Below are positions 1-8,904 of a stretch of DNA of 64,000 nucleotides, one piece after another (positions within the stretch are counted from its first letter, which is position 1; each line of letters begins with the position of its first letter). Below the pieces are notes generated by a model. That model saw only the letters and a list, made by a program, of their open reading frames with translations. It was not told where the DNA came from and searched no databases. This DNA comes from Saccharomonospora viridis DSM 43017. Lineage in GTDB: Bacteria; Actinomycetota; Actinomycetes; Mycobacteriales; Pseudonocardiaceae. Location of the stretch: positions 3,560,001 through 3,624,000 of the forward strand of contig NC_013159.1 of the NCBI RefSeq assembly GCF_000023865.1. Direction: 5' to 3'. Both the position numbers and the translations under genes were made by a program.

Positions 1-944
1 TGGATCACAGTCAGCCCGCTCGATCGGGCAGAAGTACCGAAAGCACCGACACCCAACCCTCAACCGCCCCCCGCAGAGGCCGCCGCGATCGTCAACGAGG
101 CGTTCCAAGGACTTGCCCTGGGGCATGCTCGTCTGGCTAGCGGTGACGACTGGCGCTCGCCGAGGCGAGCTGTGCGCGCTCCGCTGGGATTGGCTTGACC
201 TCGACAACGCATCGCTCTGGATTCGCACCAGCATCGCGCAGGACGGTCGACACACCTGGGAGAAGGACACCAAGACGCACCAATAGCGACGCATCGCGCT
301 CGACGCTGAGACTGTCGGACTCCTGCGCGCGTATCGCCAGAACTGTGAAGCGGAGGCTGCGAAGGTCGGCACGACGATCGCGAAAGCAGGTCGAATCTTC
401 TCGCCAGACGCCGATCATTCGACGTGGTTGAAGCCGTCGACCGTCTCATAGCGGCACCGTCGTATGTGCCGCAAGCTCAGCTGGGACATGCACCTTCATC
501 AGCTGCGCCACTATTCGGCGACGGAGTTGATCGCTTCCGGCGTCGACCCCCGCACCGTCGCCGGTCGCCTCGGTCACGGCGGCGGAAGCGCAACGACGCT
601 GCGGGTGTACTCGGCGTGGGTGGCGGAAGCTGACCAGCGCGCCGCTGACAAGTTCACCGACAGAATGCTGAAGGCACCGATCGCCCTCAGAGGCGGACAA
701 CCTCTACCAGAAGATTGCGTCTGACCTCCGGGGCGCGATCTTATGCGGTGCTTTGCGTATCGGTGACACCTTGCTGCCAATCACTGAACTCGCTGGTCGA
801 TATCACGTCGGTGTCGGCACAGTGCACCGCGCGCTCACAGAGTTGAAGTCCGAAGGGCTAGTCAGAGCCAGACGTGGTCAACGAGCGGTCGTCACCGACA
901 GAAACTTTTACACCCCTGAAGCAAACATCGAAGGCTCGGCTTGA
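1..944 (+). pseudogene. Tyrosine recombinase (phage-type integrase) fused to a GntR-type HTH, degraded
   Basis: The window opens inside this gene. Frame 1 reads the end of a core-binding domain (NPQPPPAEAAAIVNEAF), then a frameshift near 105-118 moves to frame 2, which carries the catalytic domain: TTGARRGELCALRW with the first Arg, HLHQLRHYSATELIASG, and GRLGHGGGSATTLRVYSAW with the downstream His and Tyr. Two in-frame TAG stops (284-286, 449-451) interrupt it. A further shift near 700-712 leads to frame 3, which reads YQKIASDLRGAILCGALRIG and a GntR winged helix (VGVGTVHRALTELKSEGLVRA) ending at 944. Integrases with a C-terminal GntR domain are known in actinobacteria, so I read this as one fused gene rather than two. 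It is inactive and probably the relic of an integrated element. Confidence 0.85.
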
Positions 945-1549
945 CACCACAGCCGCACCCTATAACGAGTTTTCGACTTCATAACTTCAGATAGCTCAGC
1001 TATACGCTTGGCCACAACATGGAGTGAGCCATCGGGGTTGTCAAGGCTATTCCGCAAGTACGCAGGGTCCACAGTATAGGTGTATGACTGACAAGCACCA
1101 TGCGGACCATCGCAATTTATGGTAACCGTTGATGACGGAATCTGTTCCTGCTTGAAGAAGTCACTGCCGCAGTCAAAGAACCATCCAACGCGGCGCCGAG
1201 GCGCAAGGTAGCTTATACCCGAGCTCAGGATCTCTTGCGCCAACTTCGCGTTCTGCGCATTATAACTCGCACTAAGAGTGCGGGTCGAACCTCACTCGAA
1301 TATTGGTTGCAACTGCCGGTCCTTCGTTGCAGACCGTCAACTTCAGAATCGACCCTTGAGCTTCATCCCCATGATATCGACCCATACATACGGCTGCTGC
1401 GACTCTTTGAATACCTCGCGCTGAAGTTCTGTTTGACGGCGAGCCTCTTCCGCCTGCTTTTCCGCAGCAAGCGACGACTTCGCAGTAAACCAAGCGCCGC
1501 CAAGTGCAATTAACGCCGCACCTAATGCCACCCAAGCCGATGCATCCAC
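908..1549 (-). pseudogene. Small membrane-anchored protein of unknown function, frameshifted
   Basis: Read from 1549 leftwards, the start encodes one hydrophobic helix (ASAWVALGAALIALGGAWF) followed by a charged, helical Lys/Glu/Gln-rich stretch, then QPYVWVDI. The frame shifts near 1343-1370 into LKLTVCNEGPAVATNIRVRF and shifts again near 1272 into AQEILSSGISYLAPRRRVGW, which continues to 908. The joined product resembles a hypothetical family common in Streptomyces and relatives: N-terminal membrane helix, QPYVWADIR-like motif, then a beta-rich domain with a GNSGPTVATNVRV-like motif. Two frameshifts make it a pseudogene. Its last part overlaps the end of the integrase relic tail to tail, so the final residues are probably read-through. 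Confidence 0.7.
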
Positions 1550-1674
1550 GAACGTGACCTCACACGCAAGGTTCGGATTCTTCTACCGCTTCAAGACGAT
1601 CTCAAACCTACCTAGCGACAACACAGACTAAACCCCGGATTTTCGCCCCGACCTGATGGGTTCAACCTGATCGT

Positions 1675-2031
1675 TCACAGTGAACGATCCGAAGGCCAGC
1701 GGACTGTCAACACCACCGAATCTTCGAGTGCTTCCCATGAGTGATCGACGCCTGGCCCCCACATCGCGTAGTCACCTTGCTGCGTGAAAGTGGCTGCGCC
1801 TTCGGTCGACTCGACGCGAAAGTGACCACTGATCAGCATCACGAGCGTGGTGCGTTGGTCGTCCGAAGTCCATTCGGGGCGCTTGTCGCCCTTGGGGTGG
1901 TTGGCCCACTTGACTTCGACGTCCTTGCTGGAGCGGACGCCTTGTGAGGGATCGATGAAGTGGCCGACGATCCAGCCTCGCGTGTCAACACCGTCTTCGA
2001 CCGCGTTGCCTGTGTGCCAGTTGTCGGTCAC
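1675..2031 (-). CDS. Small cupin-like protein (copy 1)
   Basis: This 118-residue protein is beta-rich with a cupin-like pattern: TRGWIVGHFIDP, KWANHPKGDKRPEW, TTLVMLISGHFRV, GDYAMWGPGVDHSWEA and VVLTVRWPS. The His and Glu residues could sit in a barrel, but no function can be assigned. Similar proteins in databases sometimes carry the label signal peptidase I, which I consider a mis-annotation because there is no Ser-Lys dyad or membrane anchor. I chose the GTG at 2031: GGGGG lies five bases upstream, and the GTG overlaps the stop of the upstream fragment as GTGA. An in-frame GTG at 2043 is the alternative. A close paralogue lies at 2921-3274. Confidence 0.65.
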   Translation of the reverse strand: MTDNWHTGNAVEDGVDTRGWIVGHFIDPSQGVRSSKDVEVKWANHPKGDKRPEWTSDDQRTTLVMLISGHFRVESTEGAATFTQQGDYAMWGPGVDHSWEALEDSVVLTVRWPSDRSL

Positions 2032-2273
2032 TGAATCCCCCACTCGATGGACGGTAGCTTCACGCGTTGTCCGCCCAGATCAGCGAGGCGCCGGAAGCCT
2101 TGCAGGAGGGCGAACAGTCCTTCGTTGCTCCAGGCTACATCGTTGATCAGCTCGGCCAGGAAGTCAGCGTCGAGGGTCGAGTATCGCCGTAGGTCGGCTG
2201 ATTCCCAGTTCGCCTCGATCTGGCCGCACGTATCTGGACCGCCATCGATGCCGCGAAAGACGGAACCGTTGTT
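2028..2273 (-). pseudogene. Fragment of an unknown gene, coupled to the cupin-like gene
   Basis: Eighty-one codons are open from just after a TAG at 2274-2276 to a TGA at 2028-2030, with no usable start codon. The translation looks protein-like: ANWESADLRRYSTLDADF, AELINDVAWSNEGLFALLQ, and RRLADLGGQRVKLPSIEW. It is helical with a mixed hydrophobic pattern. Its stop overlaps the start of the next gene by GTGA, as expected for translational coupling, so it probably is the 3' end of a gene that once preceded the cupin-like gene. I do not recognise the family. The opposite strand here also reads sensibly for about 28 codons, which lowers confidence. Confidence 0.4.
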
Positions 2274-2340
2274 CTATGCGAGAACGGCGAACGTATAGTG
2301 CGTTAGGCTTCCCACTCCGCTGTACCCCCACGGAGGCAAG

Positions 2341-2511
2341 ATGACCTTCGACCGACTGCCTGAGACTCTTGCCCGTATCCGAAAAGCCCGCGATCTATCG
2401 CAGGAGCAGCTCGCCGCAGCCGCGTCAGTCGGGATGGTCTGGGTGAGGTATCAACCATGGGCGACGATGCCGATATCCCATCAACACACAAAGTTTCCCG
2501 CGTCGAACTAA
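2341..2511 (+). pseudogene. Truncated XRE-family helix-turn-helix regulator
   Basis: An ATG preceded by GGAGG opens a 56-residue frame reading MTFDRLPETLARIRKARDLS and then QEQLAAAASVG, the first two helices of an XRE (Cro/C1-type) DNA-binding domain. After that the sequence no longer looks like an HTH (VWVRYQPWATMPISHQH) and stops at 2509-2511. Another frame then reads GEVSTMGDDADIPSTHKVSR, so a frameshift in the recognition-helix region is likely. With helix 3 missing it should not bind DNA. It sits between the two cupin-like paralogues. Confidence 0.6.
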
Positions 2512-2920
2512 TGGTCCATATTGGACTGAATATGGGCCAGTTGGGGCTTCTGACATTTTCGACGCTTCCTCAGATTCCCAGGAACGCCGTCCATGTGAGG
2601 CAATAACATCACATCATGCTCGATTACCCTGACCCTCAGGCGGGCGATGGCCTCCTGAAGCTGGTGTAAGAGATTCGAATCCTCTCGAGCGTGTAGCCGG
2701 GGGGCTTGCCAGCAAGATGCTTCGCGCAACCCATGCGCGCCCAGGACATCGCAACCCACACAGAAATGCGGTCCATGGCCCGGCCTGGAACACTGCTTCA
2801 AGGCCGGGTTTGATACCGACCCCTCAGTGATGTGATGGCGCCCTCTGCATTCACACTCGGGTCAGGATCGGACTTCTCCAACCGCCATCCGCGTGACACC
2901 CTCGGAAAACGCACCGCTCC
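2512..2920. other. Gene-poor stretch between the XRE stub and cupin-like copy 2
   Basis: No convincing gene is visible. A 97-codon minus-strand frame (2508-2801) includes a helix-like segment (LLHQLQEAIARLRVRVIEHD) but has no recognisable family, and the rest is rich in Cys, His and Arg, so it is not called as a gene. A T-arm-like motif at about 2667-2683 is discussed among the rejected items. Confidence 0.4.
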
Positions 2921-3274
2921 TCAGCCGGTCGAGGGCGGCCAGCGCACCGCGAGCACGGTTGACTCCTCGAGCGCTTCCCATGAGTGGTCGACACCCGGAC
3001 CCCACATCACGTAGTCGCCCTGTTTCGTGAGGGTGGCCGTGCCTTCGGTGGTGTCGACCCGGAAGCGGCCGTTGACGAGCAGGACGAGCGTGGTGCGTTG
3101 ATCACCCGAGGTCCATTCGGGGCGCTTGTCACCCTTGGGGTGGTGGGCCCACTTGACTGCGACGTCCGTGTTGGAGCGGACGCCTTGCGAGGGATCGATG
3201 GAGTGGCCGACGAACCAACCTCGCGTGTCCGCGCCGTCCTCGACGGCGTTGCCGATGCACCAGTTCTCGACCAC
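2921..3274 (-). CDS. Small cupin-like protein (copy 2)
   Basis: This 117-residue paralogue of 1675-2031 is identical at most positions and keeps every segment: TRGWFVGHSIDP, KWAHHPKGDKRPEW, TTLVLLVNGRFRV, GDYVMWGPGVDHSWEA and VLAVRWP. GTG at 3274 is the best start because GGGAG lies five bases upstream; GTG at 3286 is possible. Same-strand paralogues about 1.2 kb apart suggest a duplication whose intervening DNA then decayed. This copy's wobble positions look more GC-rich and host-like than those of copy 1. Function unknown. Confidence 0.65.
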   Translation of the reverse strand: MVENWCIGNAVEDGADTRGWFVGHSIDPSQGVRSNTDVAVKWAHHPKGDKRPEWTSGDQRTTLVLLVNGRFRVDTTEGTATLTKQGDYVMWGPGVDHSWEALEESTVLAVRWPPSTG

Positions 3275-3616
3275 GGTAGCTCCCACTCCCAGGCGGTGAC
3301 CTCACCCGCTGCCACCTCAGAGTACGTCGCCGGTCGGCTCGACTCAGGACTCCGCGCCGGGACACCGCGGACGGGCCCCGAACATGAACGCGATTCACCT
3401 GGCAACGGCCGGGACATCGCACGGTGAGAATGAGGACCGGCTCGCACTCACCCTATCCAGCTAACCGATATCAGTGAAAAGCCGGTTTCAAATTTCTACT
3501 TTCAGTCACGAAATGCTCCATCAGAGCTATTTAGTTGGCTGTTTCCCCTTTTGAAATGAGATACCTCGTTACTCTCTGAGCACAGGGTGTGAAGCCATGA
3601 TGGACCTGGGGGTGGC
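3275..3616. other. Intergenic region upstream of the toxin cassette
   Basis: No gene is seen. The part from about 3460 to 3600 is clearly more AT-rich than its surroundings (for example TTTCAAATTTCTACTTTCAG), as expected for the promoter region of the 3617-9348 cassette. No specific operator could be identified. Confidence 0.4.
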
Positions 3617-4069
3617 ATGGACCACAGCATCCTCGATCCGGACAGTGCGCGGGAGCGGTTGGCCGCGTGGAAGGACCGCATCGACAAGCTCGCCGCTGAC
3701 ACGCAGACGATGAGCGCTCGGCTGCAGGAGGTCCGGGTCACCGCGGCCGACCCGAGCGGGCTGGTAGAGGTCACGATCGATTCGACAGGCTCTTTGGTCG
3801 ATCTGAAGCTGACCGATCGGATGGAGCGCACCAAGCCGGACGTGGTCTCGCGGACGATCATGCAGACCCTGGACGAGGCGAAGAACCAGTTGGCCGACCG
3901 GTCCCAGCAGATCATCGCCGAAACCGTGGGCACCGAGTCACCTGCGGCTCGGGCGATCGCCGAGTCCGTGGGGAACCAACTGCGCAGCACACCCGCCCAG
4001 GAGACCGACGTCTCGAAGCCTGACGCCGAGGACGACTACGAGAACCGTTCCTTCCTGGAAAAGGGCTAA
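3617..4069 (+). CDS. YbaB/EbfC-like protein, first gene of the RHS toxin cassette
   Basis: The 150-residue product has a helical N-terminus (ARERLAAWKDRIDKLAADTQ), a central beta-rich segment typical of the YbaB/EbfC fold (VTAADPSGLVEVTIDSTGSL and VDLKLTDRM), then a long helix and an acidic tail. YbaB-fold proteins are nucleoid-associated in other bacteria. In actinobacteria, divergent versions often precede EspC/WXG partners of polymorphic toxins, where they may act as secretion accessory or chaperone-like factors; that role is inference. Start ATG at 3617 follows a G-rich ribosome binding site. It lies 4 bases before the next gene. Confidence 0.8.
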   Translation: MDHSILDPDSARERLAAWKDRIDKLAADTQTMSARLQEVRVTAADPSGLVEVTIDSTGSLVDLKLTDRMERTKPDVVSRTIMQTLDEAKNQLADRSQQIIAETVGTESPAARAIAESVGNQLRSTPAQETDVSKPDAEDDYENRSFLEKG

Positions 4070-4073
4070 AGCC

Positions 4074-4388
4074 ATGAGCAACGGGTACGTGGTGCGCGCC
4101 GAACAACTCCGCGCACACGCAGACAGGGTCGACCAGATCCAGGCCCGGTTCGACGCGGTGAAGAGCGCCAGCGCGCACATCCAGCAGAACGACCAGGCGT
4201 ACGGACTTTTATGCGGGTGGATCGCCGGCATCCTCGAAGGCCGGCATGCCCGACAGGACGAGCTGATCGACTTCGTCGCCGAGAACCTCTCGCTGGCCGC
4301 GGAGGCGTTGCGTTCGGCAGCGGACCTCTATGAAAGCAACGACAAGGAGAACGCGGACTTCATCACGGCGGCCGGTGAGCTGCCATGA
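4074..4388 (+). CDS. EspC-like (ESX secretion-associated) helical protein
   Basis: This 104-residue, almost wholly helical protein has the shape of EspC/DUF2580-type type VII secretion targets: an N-terminal helix (RAEQLRAHADRVDQIQARFD), a Gly-containing turn (YGLLCGWIAGIL) and a second long helix (VAENLSLAAEALRSAADLYE). Such proteins usually pair with WXG-type partners. The stop overlaps the ATG of the next gene, so the two are translationally coupled. I infer that it guides the downstream RHS protein to a T7SS-like exporter; no ESX ATPase is present in this window, so the exporter must be encoded elsewhere. Confidence 0.75.
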   Translation: MSNGYVVRAEQLRAHADRVDQIQARFDAVKSASAHIQQNDQAYGLLCGWIAGILEGRHARQDELIDFVAENLSLAAEALRSAADLYESNDKENADFITAAGELP

Positions 4389-5086
4389 GTAACGACTCAC
4401 TGATCGCACCGGTCGAATCGTCCCGCAAACCGTGGACCGGGGCCGGCACGGCCGACAGCATCGAGGGTCTGGTCACCGCGATCCAAAGCGGCAACTGGGT
4501 CACCGGCGCGCTGGCCGGCGTGGGACTGGGGCTTGACGTCGCCTCGACCGTGCTGGACCCCTTCAGCGCCCTGCTGTCCAACGGGATCGGCTGGGCCATG
4601 GAGTACTTCGAGCCCCTGCGCCAGATCCTCGACGAACTGACCGGCATGCCGGATGTGGTCGCCTCCCACGCCGCGACCTGGAACAACATGGCCGAAGAAC
4701 TCGGCACCATGACCGAAGACCTCGCCGCAAGCCTCGACAGCGACCTGACCGAATGGCAAGGCGGGGCGGCCGAGGCCTACCACACGATGATGGCCAACAA
4801 CGTGGAGGCCGTCGGCGGACTGGCGGCTATCTCGGCCGCGATGGCCTCGGCCACCGAAGGCGCGGGCGGACTGGTGCAGATGACCCGCGACATCGTCCGC
4901 GACCTGATCGCCGACCTGGTGGCACGGGTGGTCGTGTGGGCGGTCGAAGCGATCTTCGTGGTGACGATCCCGGTGATCGCCGCCCAGATCACCTCCGCGG
5001 TGACCAAATGGGCCGGCCGCATCTTCACCTACATCACCAGCCTCATCGACAGCCTGACGAATCTGAGCAAACTTTTGAACGGCTGA
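4385..5086 (+). CDS. WXG-like T7SS partner protein of the RHS toxin
   Basis: The 233-residue protein has a Gly/Ala-rich helical N-terminus, then a WXG100-like helical hairpin: a long helix around residues 90-120 (ATWNNMAEELGTMTEDLAAS), the turn EWQGGAAEAY with a W-x-G motif, and a second helix. The C-terminus is strongly hydrophobic (LVARVVVWAVEAIFVVTIPV), possibly a membrane-active segment or an interface. ATG at 4385 overlaps the previous gene by 4 bases. The gene ends 10 bases before the RHS toxin, so all four genes look co-transcribed. It is likely part of the pre-export complex of the toxin (inference from family and context). Confidence 0.75.
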   Translation: MSNDSLIAPVESSRKPWTGAGTADSIEGLVTAIQSGNWVTGALAGVGLGLDVASTVLDPFSALLSNGIGWAMEYFEPLRQILDELTGMPDVVASHAATWNNMAEELGTMTEDLAASLDSDLTEWQGGAAEAYHTMMANNVEAVGGLAAISAAMASATEGAGGLVQMTRDIVRDLIADLVARVVVWAVEAIFVVTIPVIAAQITSAVTKWAGRIFTYITSLIDSLTNLSKLLNG

Positions 5087-5096
5087 GGGGGAGCCC

Positions 5097-8000
5097 GTGG
5101 CCAAACCCAAAAGACCCGGGGGCGGAGGTAACGGCGGTAACGGGGGAAAACCGTCGAACAACAAGCCCTCGCAGAAGTTCGGTGGAATCGACGCCGGCTC
5201 CAGCGTGTCCCAAGCCCAAAACGCCACCTACCAAGTAGCCCAAGGAGGCCGACCCGGCAGCAACGGCCACAACAACACCACCACACCTTCCAACACGACG
5301 ACACCCCCGAAGAGCGATTCGCCTCCGAAAACCGACTCGTCGACCCCCACCAAGCCCAACAACACCAGTGACACCCCGCTGCCGAACAGGTCCGACGACC
5401 CACAGAGCCCGACCAGGGACGGGGACAAGCGCAACACCACGGGTGACCCCATCGACATCGCCACCGGCGAGATGTACCTGCGGCAGACCGACGTGGAACT
5501 ACAGTCGACCCTGCCCCTGGTGTTGCGACGAACCCACCTGTCCTCGTACCGTGTCGGCCTCCGGTTCGGCCCGTCTTGGGCATCCACATTGGACCAAAGG
5601 CTGGAGTTGAGCAGTGCCGGTGTGTCGTTCGCCGCAGAGGACGGCAAACTGCTGCTGGCCCCGGATCCGGCGGTGGGTGCCACCGTCAAGTTCGAGGGAT
5701 CGCCCCACAAGCTGACCCGCAACGACGACGGTGGCTTCACCCTCACCGAACACGGCACCGGGCGGAGGCTGCTGTTCGCCCCCGGTGGGAACGTCCTGCC
5801 GATCACCGCGATCGTGGACCGCAACGGAAACCGGATCGACTTCGAGTACGACGCTGCGGGAACCCCCGTCGAGGTGCGGCACTCCGGCGGCTACCGCATC
5901 CGTGTCGAATCCGAGGGCGGTCTGGTCACGGCGCTGTACCTCCGCGAAGCGGACAACGGCTCCGACGTGCTGCTGATGCGCTACGGCTACGAGGACCGGC
6001 GGCTCACCGAGGTGATCAACGCCTCGGGGCTGCCGATGCGCTTCACCTACGACCACGCGGGCCGCATCATCGGCTGGACCGACCGCAACGACAGGTGGTA
6101 TCGCTACACCTACGACTCCCAAGGCCGCGTGGTGTCCGGGGAGGGGTCCGGCGGATTCCTCAGCGGCACGATGGAGTACGACACCGAGAACCGGATCACC
6201 TACTGGACCGACTCCCAGGGCGCCCGCACGACCTACCACCTCAACGAAGCGGGCCAGACGATCCGTGAAATCGACCCGCTGGGCAACGAAACGCTGTCCG
6301 AATGGGATGAATACGACCGTCTGTTGTCCCGTACCGATCCGCTCGGTCGTACCACTCGCTACGAGTACGACGACGAGGGCAACTTGATCGTCCTGACACG
6401 TCCGGACGGCAGCCAGGCCCGGTTCGAGTACAACGAGCTCGGGCTTCCGGTCACCATCATCGCACCGGACGGCACGGTGACACGGCGCGAATACGACGAA
6501 CGCGGGAACCTCACCAAAGAAATCGATCCGCTTGGAGCGGTCACTGGCTACGCGTATGACGAACGCGGGCATCTCACGAGCATCACTGACGCCTTGGGCA
6601 ATGTCACTCGAGTCAAAACCGACGCAGCGGGGTTGCCGATCAAGGTGACCTATCCCATGGGCAATACAAGCCGATACATGCGTGACGCATTCGGACGGGT
6701 CTCGGAGGCGATCGATCCGTTGGGCGGCACGACTAGGTTCGGCTGGACCGTGGACGGCAAGCCGGCATGGCGAACGCTACCGGACGGAGCGACCGAGCGC
6801 TGGATCTACGACGGGGAAGGAAACCTTCGCGTCCATGTCGACGCCCTGGGACAGGAGACTCGCACCGAGGTCACGCACTTCGATCTGCCGTCGGAGGAAA
6901 TCCGCCCGGACGGCACCCGTCTGCGGTTCGACTACGACACCGAGTGTCGTCTGGTCAGCGTCACCAACGAGCAAGGTCTGGTGTGGCGCTACGACTATGA
7001 CGCGGCCGGGAATCTAGTCCGAGAAACCGACTTCAACGGCCGGGTACTCACCTATCAACACGATGCTGCCGGCCAATTGATCGCGCGCACCAACGGCGCC
7101 GGCGAAACCACGCACTTCGCCCGCGATGTCTTCGGCAACGTGATCGAGCGCCGCAGTGGTGCGGTCACAGCGACATTCACCTACGACCCACTGGGACGCC
7201 TAGTCGAGGCGATGGACAGCGATACACAGGTCACCTTCCGACGTGACCCCCTCGGCCGTGTGCTCGCCGAAACCGTCAACGGCCGCACAGTTGCCTCGGT
7301 CTACGACGCGCTGGGCCGCCGGATCCGGCGACGCACGCCGTCCGGCGCCGAGACCGTGTGGGAATACGACGCGAACGACCAGCCCGTAGCGTTGCACACC
7401 GGCGGGCACACACTGCGCTTCGACTACGACCGTGCAGGTCGCGAGGTGCAGCGGCAGCTGGGACCGACGGCGATCCTGGCCCAAGAGTGGGACACCAACC
7501 ACCGACTGATCTCACAGGCGGTCACCGGCGCGGCCGGTCAGCGGATCCAACAGCGTTCCTACACCTATCGCGCCGACGGTTTCCTCACCAAACTCGACGA
7601 CAAGCTCACCGGCCCACGCACGTTCGAGCTCGACCGCATAGGCCGCATCACCGCCGTGACCGGAACGGGGTGGGCCGAGCGCTATGCCTACGATGCGGCG
7701 GGAAACCTCACCCATGCTTCCTGGCCGGCTCCCCCTTCCTCTGACATCGAGGAACTCGGCGACCGCGAATACAGCGGGACCCTGATTCGCCGCGCGGGCA
7801 AGGTTCGTTATGAACATGACGCCCAGGGACGGATCATCTTGCGCCAGCGAAAGCGCCTGTCTCGTAAGCCCGAGACCTGGCGCTACTTCTGGAACGCCGA
7901 TGACCGCCTGATCGAAGTCCTCACCCCGAACGGAGCACGCTGGCGTTACCGCTACGACCCGCTGGGCCGCCGTGTCGCCAAGCAACGGTTGACACCGGAT

Positions 8001-8876
8001 GGCTCGGGTGTGCTGGAGCAGATCGAGTTCACCTGGGACGGCGCGGTCCTCGCGGAACAAGCCCACACCGACGGTGTGGCCAACGGCCCACGACTGGCTG
8101 ACCGCCGGGTGATGGTCTGGGACTACGAACCAGGCACGTTCCGTCCCCTGGTTCAAAGGGAACGCTCCCAGCTCCGCAACGCGCCCCAGCAGTGGTTCGA
8201 CGAACAGTTCTACTCGATCGTCACCGACATCGTCGGCACCCCAACGGAACTCATCAACATCCACGGCGGCATAGCCTGGTACCACCGGACAACGCTCTGG
8301 GGCATCACCACAGACCAATCCCGCACCGGCGCCTACACCCCGTTACGGTTCCCGGGCCAGTACGCGGACCCAGAGACCGGGTTCAACTACAACTTCCAAC
8401 GTCATTACGACCCTGCTTCAGCGCGTTACGCTGGCACGGACCCACTAGGGCTGGTGGGTGGGTTCGATCCCCACAGCTACGTGTGGAATCCCTACGCGTG
8501 GATCGATCCGCTGGGCTTGAAGAAATGTGATCCTGATCGACCCAAACACTTCGAAAAGGCCAAGGAGAACTTGGCAGAATTCAACAGCATAGATGAAGCC
8601 CGTGAGGCGGCGATCCAGTATTCCGGCCTGACTGATAAAAAAGTGCCGCATGTTCAGAAGCTGGGCCCCTGGGAGGGATTCTACTCCGGGGAGATGTCGC
8701 CAGACGGAAAGCGAGGCTGGCGAGTCGACTGGGACGACAAAAAGGGAGTTCACATAAACTGGTGGGACCACACAGGGGGACGGAAACGTCGCGACTGGTG
8801 GTATGGGGCGAACCAGGTTCCTTCGAGCTCGTACGACGACTACATGGCCGTGCTTGAAGAACTGAACCCACTGTGA
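5097..8876 (+). CDS. RHS-repeat polymorphic toxin with an unnamed C-terminal effector
   Basis: The 1259-residue protein starts at GTG 5097 behind a strong GAGGGGGAG site. Residues 1-115 are rich in Gly, Asn, Thr and Pro with no signal peptide. Residues about 115-200 form the DUF6531-like start of the shell (GDPIDIATGEMYLRQTDVEL). Many YD repeats (GNLTKEID, YDERGHLTSITDALGN) follow up to about residue 1000. The RHS core is near residues 1050-1141 (PLRFPGQYADPETGFNYNFQ through YAWIDPLGL). The last 118 residues are the variable effector, with GWRVDWDD, HINWWDH and RRDWWYGANQV. The G-x-R-V-x-W-D...HIN pattern recalls other RHS tips, but I cannot name the activity. Upstream partners point to T7SS-type export; the next gene is the immunity candidate. 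Confidence 0.92.
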   Translation: MAKPKRPGGGGNGGNGGKPSNNKPSQKFGGIDAGSSVSQAQNATYQVAQGGRPGSNGHNNTTTPSNTTTPPKSDSPPKTDSSTPTKPNNTSDTPLPNRSDDPQSPTRDGDKRNTTGDPIDIATGEMYLRQTDVELQSTLPLVLRRTHLSSYRVGLRFGPSWASTLDQRLELSSAGVSFAAEDGKLLLAPDPAVGATVKFEGSPHKLTRNDDGGFTLTEHGTGRRLLFAPGGNVLPITAIVDRNGNRIDFEYDAAGTPVEVRHSGGYRIRVESEGGLVTALYLREADNGSDVLLMRYGYEDRRLTEVINASGLPMRFTYDHAGRIIGWTDRNDRWYRYTYDSQGRVVSGEGSGGFLSGTMEYDTENRITYWTDSQGARTTYHLNEAGQTIREIDPLGNETLSEWDEYDRLLSRTDPLGRTTRYEYDDEGNLIVLTRPDGSQARFEYNELGLPVTIIAPDGTVTRREYDERGNLTKEIDPLGAVTGYAYDERGHLTSITDALGNVTRVKTDAAGLPIKVTYPMGNTSRYMRDAFGRVSEAIDPLGGTTRFGWTVDGKPAWRTLPDGATERWIYDGEGNLRVHVDALGQETRTEVTHFDLPSEEIRPDGTRLRFDYDTECRLVSVTNEQGLVWRYDYDAAGNLVRETDFNGRVLTYQHDAAGQLIARTNGAGETTHFARDVFGNVIERRSGAVTATFTYDPLGRLVEAMDSDTQVTFRRDPLGRVLAETVNGRTVASVYDALGRRIRRRTPSGAETVWEYDANDQPVALHTGGHTLRFDYDRAGREVQRQLGPTAILAQEWDTNHRLISQAVTGAAGQRIQQRSYTYRADGFLTKLDDKLTGPRTFELDRIGRITAVTGTGWAERYAYDAAGNLTHASWPAPPSSDIEELGDREYSGTLIRRAGKVRYEHDAQGRIILRQRKRLSRKPETWRYFWNADDRLIEVLTPNGARWRYRYDPLGRRVAKQRLTPDGSGVLEQIEFTWDGAVLAEQAHTDGVANGPRLADRRVMVWDYEPGTFRPLVQRERSQLRNAPQQWFDEQFYSIVTDIVGTPTELINIHGGIAWYHRTTLWGITTDQSRTGAYTPLRFPGQYADPETGFNYNFQRHYDPASARYAGTDPLGLVGGFDPHSYVWNPYAWIDPLGLKKCDPDRPKHFEKAKENLAEFNSIDEAREAAIQYSGLTDKKVPHVQKLGPWEGFYSGEMSPDGKRGWRVDWDDKKGVHINWWDHTGGRKRRDWWYGANQVPSSSYDDYMAVLEELNPL

Positions 8877-8904
8877 ACAGGAACGACTGAAGGATGGTGC
8901 TCAG

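Noticed and set aside
2219-2306. Plus-strand reading LAARIWTAIDAAKDGTVVL, similar in style to a Phd-type antitoxin end
   Set aside because: It overlaps the better-supported minus-strand fragment, has no start codon in frame nearby and no toxin gene next to it.
2628-2695. tRNA-like remnant: a T-arm-like AGAGATTCGAATCCTCT with possible acceptor pairing ATGCTCG/CGAGCGT
   Set aside because: There is no proper D-arm with GG, the anticodon stem does not fit a 7-base loop, and the spacing is several bases too long. It is most likely chance.
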